From Campylobacter ureolyticus ACS-301-V-Sch3b (GTDB lineage Bacteria; Campylobacterota; Campylobacteria; Campylobacterales; Campylobacteraceae): 64,000 bases of DNA. Of this stretch, positions 58,786 through 64,000 are shown piece by piece. The DNA is taken from assembly GCF_000413435.1 (NCBI RefSeq), contig NZ_KE340326.1, positions 242,604 to 306,603 of the forward strand. The letters run 5' to 3'. The notes beneath the pieces were generated by a model. It was not told the origin of the DNA and did no database searches. It saw nothing but the letters and a program-made list of their open reading frames with translations. Within the stretch, counting starts at the first letter, position 1. The number at the start of each line of letters is the position of its first letter. Made by a program: the position numbers and the translations under genes.

Positions 58786-59382
58786 ATGTTAGTAACAAAA
58801 AAAGCACCTGATTTTACAGCTACAGCTGTATTAGGAAATAACACAATAGTTGAAGATTTTAATCTTTATAAAAATTTAGGTAAAAACGGCGCGGTAGTTT
58901 TTTTCTATCCAAAAGATTTTACATTTGTTTGCCCTAGTGAAATAATTGCATTTGATCACAGATATAATGATTTTAAAGAAAGAGGAATTGAAGTTATTGG
59001 AATTAGCACTGATAATGAGTTTTCTCATCTTGCTTGGAAAAACACTCCAGTAAATAAAGGTGGAATTGGAAATATTAAATATCCTTTAGTTTCAGATATC
59101 ACAAAACAAATTTCAAGAGACTTTGATGTACTTTATGCTGATGCAGTTGCACTTAGAGGTTCATTTTTACTTGATAAAGATGGTACTGTAAGACACATGG
59201 TTTTAAACGATGATGCACTTGGTAGAAACATAGATGAGATGCTAAGAATGGTTGATACTATGCTATTTACAAATGAGCACGGAGTTGTTTGTCCAGCTGG
59301 CTGGAACAAAGGTCAAGAAGGTATGAAAGCAAATCCTGAGGGTGTTGCTGATTATCTAGGTAAAAACGCAGATAAACTATAA
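58786..59382 (+). CDS. ahpC: Alkyl hydroperoxide reductase / 2-Cys peroxiredoxin
   Basis: 198 residues. Peroxidatic Cys C49 in DFTFVCPSE, resolving Cys in GVVCPAGWNKG near residue 170. AhpC/Prx1 type. TAATAGGAGAAAAA precedes the ATG. No ahpF is seen, in line with Campylobacter where thioredoxin supplies electrons. Divergent from fdxA over a 182-base regulatory region. Confidence 0.96.
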   Translation: MLVTKKAPDFTATAVLGNNTIVEDFNLYKNLGKNGAVVFFYPKDFTFVCPSEIIAFDHRYNDFKERGIEVIGISTDNEFSHLAWKNTPVNKGGIGNIKYPLVSDITKQISRDFDVLYADAVALRGSFLLDKDGTVRHMVLNDDALGRNIDEMLRMVDTMLFTNEHGVVCPAGWNKGQEGMKANPEGVADYLGKNADKL

Positions 59383-59386
59383 TCTT

Positions 59387-59412
59387 AATGGGGAGTTTTT
59401 CCCCATTTTTTT
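59387..59412 (+). terminator. Rho-independent terminator of ahpC
   Basis: 8-base stem AATGGGGA / TCCCCATT with a 5-base loop GTTTT, followed by TTTTT. Confidence 0.85.
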
Positions 59413-59539
59413 AAACTAAAAACTTCTAAATTCTTACTATTTTTTATAAAATTTTACTTATGAATTTTAAATTTTTATCTATTTTTATAGTTATTATGGT
59501 TAAAATAGCTTGATTTTAAAATGAAATTTAAGGCAAAAG

Positions 59540-60544
59540 ATGGAAAAAAACTTAATTCTTGGTATAGAAAGTAGTTGTGATGATAGTTCAATTGCTTTAA
59601 TAGATATAAAAACCTATAATTGCGTAGAATATCTAAAAATATCTCAAGAAAAAGAGCATTGTGAGTTTGGTGGAGTTGTGCCTGAACTTGCAGCAAGGCT
59701 TCATACAGCCGCACTTCCTAAACTACTTGAAAAAATAAAACAGCATTTTGACAATATAGCTGCCATTGCAGTTACCAATATGCCAGGTCTTAGTGTGAGC
59801 TTGGTTGGTGGTGTAAGTATGGCAAAGGCTTTAAGTGTGTCTTTAAACATTCCATTAATTGAAATAAATCATCTTTTAGGACATATTTACTCACTTTTTT
59901 TAGACTGCGAGGCTAAATTTCCACTTGGAGTTTTGCTAGTTAGTGGCGGACACACAATGGTTTTAGATATTGATAAAGACAAAAATATAAAAATAGTAGC
60001 AAAAACTGGAGATGACAGCTTTGGTGAGAGCTTTGATAAAGTAGCTAAGATGATGAATTTAGGCTATCCTGGTGGCACGGTAATAGAAAATTTAGCAAAA
60101 AACGGTACGAACAAATATAACTTTACAATACCACTTTTGCACGATAAAAGAGTAGAATACAGCTTTTCAGGACTTAAAAATCAAGTAAGATTAGCCATAG
60201 AAGAGTGTTGGGATTTAAGTCAAACCGATAAAGAAAATATAGCTTTTTCATTTCAAAAAGCAGCAATTTCACATATAATGGATAAATTAAGTAAAATTTA
60301 TGAAGTTAAAAAATGGAAAAATTTTGGTGTTGTTGGTGGAGCTAGTGCAAATTTGGTTTTAAGACAAAATTTAGAAAAATTATGCAGTAAATTTAGCGCA
60401 AATCTTTTAACCGCACCTCTTAAATACTGCTCAGATAATGCTTTAATGATAGCAAGAGTTGGAGTAGAAAAGTATAAAATGGGTAAATTTATAAGCTACC
60501 AAAATTTAGAAATAAAACCTAAAATTGATAAGCTTTGTTTATGA
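59540..60544 (+). CDS. tsaD: tRNA N6-threonylcarbamoyladenosine synthase subunit TsaD
   Basis: 334 residues. Transfers threonylcarbamoyl to A37 of ANN-decoding tRNAs. Signature order: GIESSCDDSSIAL, GGVVPELAARLH, LIEINHLLGHIYS with the metal His pair, LLVSGGHTM, and VVGGASANLVLRQ. The start has AAGGCAAAAG upstream. It is followed by a 116-base convergent gap. Confidence 0.96.
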   Translation: MEKNLILGIESSCDDSSIALIDIKTYNCVEYLKISQEKEHCEFGGVVPELAARLHTAALPKLLEKIKQHFDNIAAIAVTNMPGLSVSLVGGVSMAKALSVSLNIPLIEINHLLGHIYSLFLDCEAKFPLGVLLVSGGHTMVLDIDKDKNIKIVAKTGDDSFGESFDKVAKMMNLGYPGGTVIENLAKNGTNKYNFTIPLLHDKRVEYSFSGLKNQVRLAIEECWDLSQTDKENIAFSFQKAAISHIMDKLSKIYEVKKWKNFGVVGGASANLVLRQNLEKLCSKFSANLLTAPLKYCSDNALMIARVGVEKYKMGKFISYQNLEIKPKIDKLCL

Positions 60545-60566
60545 AATTTTAAAAATATTTTAGCAG

Positions 60567-60622
60567 TGCAATAAATTAAATTTTAAATTTAGCGACTAAA
60601 ACATTAAAACTAATTTATTGCA
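60567..60622. repeat. Long-loop inverted repeat after tsaD
   Basis: Perfect 12-base arms TGCAATAAATTA / TAATTTATTGCA separated by 32 bases, between the convergent tsaD and cytochrome genes. A related TGCAGTATAAATTAA lies at about 60650-60664. It may act as a terminator for either gene, but the loop is unusually long. Confidence 0.5.
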
Positions 60623-60660
60623 GTATCTAAAAAAGACTTATTTATAAAATGCAGTATAAA

Positions 60661-61113
60661 TTAAAGAGTTGATATAAATTTAGCTAATGCATTTATCTCA
60701 TCATCACTTAACTCACTTGCCGTTCTGTGCATCGTAGCTTTTAAATTTCCACCATAATTTATATCGTTTTTATATCCCATAAGATCTGCTTTTATTTGAT
60801 TTTCATCAAGCTCATTTATAATTTTACTAGCTTTTAAAGCACTTTTTTCACCATATCTACCATGACAAGATGCACACTTAATATCAAAATATTCATCAAC
60901 GCTTTTGCCGTTAAAAATATTTATATTTTTAGTGATTTTTTCATTAGTTTGTGAAGTTTCAACTGTGTTTTTTGCTTCATTGCTTTTTGCTTCATTGCTT
61001 TTTACTTGATTTTCGGTTTTTGCGTCTTGAGTTTTTTCATCGGTTTTTTTACTATCATTTGAACATCCCAATAGAAAAAGCGAGATAAAACAGGCTAAAA
61101 TAAATCTCATCAT
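60661..61113 (-). CDS. Cytochrome c lipoprotein
   Basis: 150 residues. Lipobox LLGC with acylated C17, then a polar linker (about 18-60) rich in Lys, Asn and Glu that contains a NEAKS duplication, then one class I haem domain with C80-A-S-C83-H84 and methionine ligand in ATMHRTASEL. It is anchored in the membrane with the haem on a flexible tether. AAGGATTT precedes the tandem ATGATG start; the second ATG at 61110 has better spacing. Confidence 0.88.
   Translation of the reverse strand: MMRFILACFISLFLLGCSNDSKKTDEKTQDAKTENQVKSNEAKSNEAKNTVETSQTNEKITKNINIFNGKSVDEYFDIKCASCHGRYGEKSALKASKIINELDENQIKADLMGYKNDINYGGNLKATMHRTASELSDDEINALAKFISTL
60974..61003 (-). repeat. 15-bp tandem duplication in the cytochrome linker
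   Basis: Two exact copies of GCTTCATTGCTTTTT on the plus strand, coding SNEAK twice in the lipoprotein linker. 15 is a multiple of 3, so copy-number change would keep the frame. Confidence 0.9.
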
Positions 61114-61194
61114 AAATCCTTTTAAAAAATTTATGAAATTATACCAAAAAATTTATGAAATTATAAAAATTATTAATTAGTTACTTTTTTAAAG

Positions 61195-61219
61195 AAAAGC
61201 CCAAAAATTTTGGGCTTTT
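61195..61219 (-). terminator. Rho-independent terminator of the TpgA-like gene
   Basis: 12-base stem AAAAGCCCAAAA / TTTTGGGCTTTT directly after the stop codon; minus-strand continuation TCTTTAAA. Confidence 0.8.
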
Positions 61220-61224
61220 ATAGA

Positions 61225-62013
61225 TTAATAAGTTGTGATATCAACATTTACGCGTCTATTTGGTGCAAGACACTCAATAAGTTTATTTTTAGAAAGACTT
61301 GAATCACACTCTTTAACAGGCTGGCTTTCACCAGCTCCTTTAGTTGTGATTTTGCTACTTAATATTCCGTTTTTAACAAATTCACTTTTAACTGAATTTG
61401 CTCTTTTTTGTGAAAGGATAAAGTTTGATTTATCACTTCCGATTAAGTCTGTATGGCCTACAACAAAAATATTTTTAATGTTTTCTTTGCCAAATTTATT
61501 TACTAAATTTGAAATTTCATTTTTTCCATTTTGACTTAAATTAGCACTTGCAAATTTAAATAAAAAATCACTTGATAGCTCAATGTGTTGTGTTTTTTTG
61601 TTTTTATTTACAAAGTCCTCACACTCTTTAGTGTTCCAAAACAAACTAGCTGCTTTATATGTATCAAAGTCATAAACTATTTTATACTGACAAATCATAT
61701 CTTTATCACCAGCTTTTTCTTTAAGGTTAAAAAGATAGTCCCACTCAACTACATATGCAAATCCAGCTGGAAAATGTGGAACTCCAATAAGTTTTCTTAT
61801 CTCATCTTTACTCATTCCAACTTCGATTTTTCTTATATTTTCCAAATTTACACTCAAAGCTTTTTTATAAATGCTTTTTTCTGGTTTTGGAAAAGTAACT
61901 TCATCTTTTGTCATTATACCATTTCTTGGTACTTTTGTGCTTGACTTTGTAGTACAACCTTGTAGGAAAAGCATCCCAACAACTGCTAAAACTACTAACG
62001 AAATTTTTTTCAT
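61225..62013 (-). CDS. TpgA-like lipoprotein: SmpA/OmlA domain fused to OmpA peptidoglycan-binding domain
   Basis: 262 residues. Signal peptide with lipobox LQGC (C20). Residues about 58-130 form an SmpA/OmlA (BamE-like) domain (IRKIEVGMSKDEIRKLIGVP.. W.Y). Residues about 145-262 form an OmpA_C-like domain with VVGHTDLIGSD, SQKRANSVKSEFVKNGI and NRRVNVDI, including the Asp and Arg that bind diaminopimelate. This exact pairing is that of TpgA, which anchors the trimeric autotransporter AtaA to peptidoglycan in Acinetobacter Tol5. Here it follows a trimeric autotransporter by 55 bases, which supports the same job. AAAAAGGATAAAAAT precedes the ATG. Confidence 0.85.
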   Translation of the reverse strand: MKKISLVVLAVVGMLFLQGCTTKSSTKVPRNGIMTKDEVTFPKPEKSIYKKALSVNLENIRKIEVGMSKDEIRKLIGVPHFPAGFAYVVEWDYLFNLKEKAGDKDMICQYKIVYDFDTYKAASLFWNTKECEDFVNKNKKTQHIELSSDFLFKFASANLSQNGKNEISNLVNKFGKENIKNIFVVGHTDLIGSDKSNFILSQKRANSVKSEFVKNGILSSKITTKGAGESQPVKECDSSLSKNKLIECLAPNRRVNVDITTY

Positions 62014-62039
62014 ATTTTTATCCTTTTTATAATGTCAAA

Positions 62040-62065
62040 AAAGAAAGAGCACAAGCTCCTTCTTT
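62040..62065 (-). terminator. Hairpin between the trimeric autotransporter and the TpgA-like gene
   Basis: Stem AAAGAAGGAGC / GCTCTTTCTTT on the minus strand (one G-T pair), loop TTGT, followed by TTTT. It may act as a partial terminator that lowers expression of the downstream gene relative to the adhesin. Confidence 0.65.
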
Positions 62066-62068
62066 TAA

Positions 62069-64000
62069 TTAAAAATGAAATCCTACAGATAAAGCAGCAC
62101 CGGCTTTTTCTTGTGAGTCATAACTTGCGCTACCTTTAAATACCCATTTTCCACTATCACTCATTTTTGATAAACCTATAGCCATAGCTGACTGACCATC
62201 ATAAAAGCCACTTCCTAAGCTAATCATTCCCTTTCCTGGGATTGTTGCTTGTGGAAGATTTCCTACTGCTAAGGCTGAAGCTGTTCCAGCACTAGCATCT
62301 TTTTTATACTCGCCAAGCTTTCCATAAACATCGTTTAATCCAGCTCTTAGTTGTCCCATAGTAGCTGCATCTGAGTTTAGAACACCAGGAGCGACATTGC
62401 TTATAGTTCTTTGAGTTACTGTGCCATCTTTATTTATTCCACCAACAGATACTGTGTATGGTCTTTCAACTACTTTTCCATTTGACACAACTTTCGTATT
62501 TGAACCAGCGCCAATAGCGACTGAGTTTACACCTTTTGCTTCTGCTTGAGTGCTATTATCTACAACTTTGCCATTTTTATCAAATTTACGATTGTCTGCT
62601 GCTATCCATTTAGAACCTTGACTAGCTACTTTTTGAACTGCTTTTAATTGAGCGACATTTACTGCATCTGAGTCTTGTGTACCAGCTGCAACACCTGTAA
62701 TTTGACGAGTAAATTTATTTCCGACCTCATCAGAGCCTCCGACTGATATCGCACCTTTTGTGTTCGCAACTGTATCTGCAACAGCTTGATTATCAAATAA
62801 ATAAACACCTTGTTTTGTAGTATCATCAAGGGCTTTTCTGTTTGCTTGTGAGTATGAGCCAAGAGCTACTCCACCAGCAACACTTGTTATAGAATTTGTT
62901 CCTATAGAAATTGCATTTTCAGCATCATTATCTACTTTTGCTTGTATTCCTATAGCTACGCCACCTTTAGAGTCTGCACTTGAGTCATCTTTATCTAAAC
63001 CACGTGTTCCCTTGACTTGACCATCATTAACATGGAAAAATCTTGTTCCTTGGGTATTAATATTTTTGATAGAATTTACTATCGTATCAATAGCCCCAGC
63101 TCCATCAGCAACTACGTGTTTTTGACCAGAAGCTGAATTTGTAGCTAAATCTTCTTTTATTTTATCTACATCTATTGTTTTGTTTCCGTTGCCATCATCT
63201 GTAATATATGTATTTCCGATAATATTATTGATATTGGTTGAAACATTTACTATCTTTCCATCAACAGTTGCAAGATCACCGATAGTAGCAGCATTGTGTT
63301 TATACTTTGCCTTTTCAGAATCACTTAATTTTTTATAATCGGCTATGGTACCATCTTTTCCATTTTGACCTAAGCCATCCAAGCCGCTCTTCAATCCAGT
63401 GATTTGCTTATCATTCATAGCAACACCATCTGCTGTTATGCTAGGTCCTTCTGATCCATCAGCTTGAGTAATTTTCAAACCATCTTTTCCAAGATTTATT
63501 TTATTTTCGCCAACATTTCCAAGATTAATCTCATCTTTCAAGGCTACTTTTACTTCGCCGTTTTTAACTGAAGTTGTGATATTTTTACCATCTCCGTTGA
63601 TATTAAGAGCTCCACTGCTTAATTTTACGCTACCTTTAGTGCCGTGATCTCCTGCTATATTTAAATTAACACTACCAACTTGCGCATTGATATTATTTAC
63701 GGCTTCAGTAAGGTCTTTATTTGTAATAACACTTGTATCACCTAGAGTTGCATCTCCAAATGTGTATTTCTTACTATTGGTTTCAATAGAAGTTATGTCT
63801 TTAAGTTCTTGATTTAGACTATATTTAACGTTTCCGTTTCCATCATCAGTTACAGTTAAATTTTTTCCTGCAGCGAAATTATAAGTTGTTCCGTTAAGTC
63901 CTGTAAGATCAACACCTACTTCAAATGTTTGTTTGCCATTTACTACACCCTTATCAGCAACTCTAATTTTGCTTCCTGTTTCCGCTTTTACATCTACAGA
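62069..64000 (-). CDS. Trimeric autotransporter adhesin (YadA-like), 5' part outside window
   Basis: The minus-strand frame is open from the stop at 62069 to the window end, so at least 643 C-terminal residues are seen; a TTG at 63541 is internal. Stalk and head repeats are present: TVTDDGNGNVKYSLNQEL, VKLSSGALNINGDGKNI, GLKSGLDGLGQNGKDG, then head-type AISIGTNSITSVAGGVALGSYSQANR. Neck motifs DSDAVNVAQLKAVQ and NSDAATMGQLRAGL follow, and a YadA membrane anchor of about 100 residues ends ALSVGFHF. Such proteins trimerise to a 12-strand barrel and display adhesive stalks. The TpgA-like gene follows. Confidence 0.92.
   Translation of the reverse strand, partial: SVDVKAETGSKIRVADKGVVNGKQTFEVGVDLTGLNGTTYNFAAGKNLTVTDDGNGNVKYSLNQELKDITSIETNSKKYTFGDATLGDTSVITNKDLTEAVNNINAQVGSVNLNIAGDHGTKGSVKLSSGALNINGDGKNITTSVKNGEVKVALKDEINLGNVGENKINLGKDGLKITQADGSEGPSITADGVAMNDKQITGLKSGLDGLGQNGKDGTIADYKKLSDSEKAKYKHNAATIGDLATVDGKIVNVSTNINNIIGNTYITDDGNGNKTIDVDKIKEDLATNSASGQKHVVADGAGAIDTIVNSIKNINTQGTRFFHVNDGQVKGTRGLDKDDSSADSKGGVAIGIQAKVDNDAENAISIGTNSITSVAGGVALGSYSQANRKALDDTTKQGVYLFDNQAVADTVANTKGAISVGGSDEVGNKFTRQITGVAAGTQDSDAVNVAQLKAVQKVASQGSKWIAADNRKFDKNGKVVDNSTQAEAKGVNSVAIGAGSNTKVVSNGKVVERPYTVSVGGINKDGTVTQRTISNVAPGVLNSDAATMGQLRAGLNDVYGKLGEYKKDASAGTASALAVGNLPQATIPGKGMISLGSGFYDGQSAMAIGLSKMSDSGKWVFKGSASYDSQEKAGAALSVGFHF

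Overview
The window looks like a chromosome segment of a Campylobacter species or a very close Campylobacterota relative. The DNA is AT-rich throughout. The outer-membrane porin begins with the MOMP/PorA signature (ATPLEEAIKDVDVGG). Two futalosine-pathway menaquinone genes (mqnA, mqnD), the CcoI/CcoS cbb3-oxidase assembly pair and an HP0268-type small protein are present. Several gene orders match, from memory, those of C. jejuni: selA-selB-dsb; upp-mez-gltX-surA-like-accC-accB-dcd; eno-recA; modABC with molbindins; nusA-HP0268-like-miaB; rho/dnaX next to ccoI-ccoS-cytochrome c; fdxA/ahpC with ndk-yceD-rpmF-plsX-fabH. The species cannot be named from the sequence alone.

Layout. 1-5.8 kb: a two-component pair (kinase cut by the window edge) overlapping selA, then selB and a periplasmic thiol-disulfide protein. 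5.8-11.7 kb, minus strand: a seven-gene operon gltX-mez-pncB-upp-lipoprotein-mqnA-small secreted protein. 11.8-17.9 kb: a SurA-like chaperone and a 1685-residue classical autotransporter with a Fur-box-like operator on its promoter. 17.9-31.9 kb: accBC, dcd, topA, a cation/H+ antiporter, gltA, cysQ, mqnD-murB-ankyrin-like, recA-eno-ftsB-like-thiD. 31.9-35.7 kb: nicotinamidase and a molybdate-uptake operon with two molbindin-type proteins. 35.8-41.7 kb: an OpgB-like phosphoglycerol transferase, a lone type IV pilin-like gene, nusA, HP0268-like, miaB, DUF374. 41.7-42.4 kb: a decayed toxin-antitoxin pair and a possible small RNA. 42.4-51.7 kb: porin, cytochromes, dnaX, rho, ccoI-ccoS. 51.9-58.6 kb: two fatty-acid/phospholipid blocks (acpP-fabF-accA, then fabG, and ndk-yceD-rpmF-plsX-fabH) plus fdxA. 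58.8-64 kb: ahpC, tsaD, a cytochrome c lipoprotein, and a trimeric autotransporter (cut by the window edge) followed by a TpgA-like SmpA/OmpA lipoprotein.

Functional picture. The set fits a microaerobic respirer: menaquinone, cytochromes c, cbb3 assembly, and molybdate uptake plus selenocysteine insertion (both needed for a Mo/Sec formate dehydrogenase encoded elsewhere). Two surface-adhesin systems are the clearest accessory content, one beside a SurA-like chaperone and one paired with a TpgA-like anchor. I saw no tRNA or rRNA genes, CRISPR arrays, intact insertion sequences or prophage. The most interesting items are the trimeric autotransporter/TpgA-like module, the Fur-like site on the autotransporter promoter, the kinase-regulator-selA-selB gene fusion of transcription units, the broken YafQ-type toxin module, and a promoter-terminator pair that may encode a short RNA.
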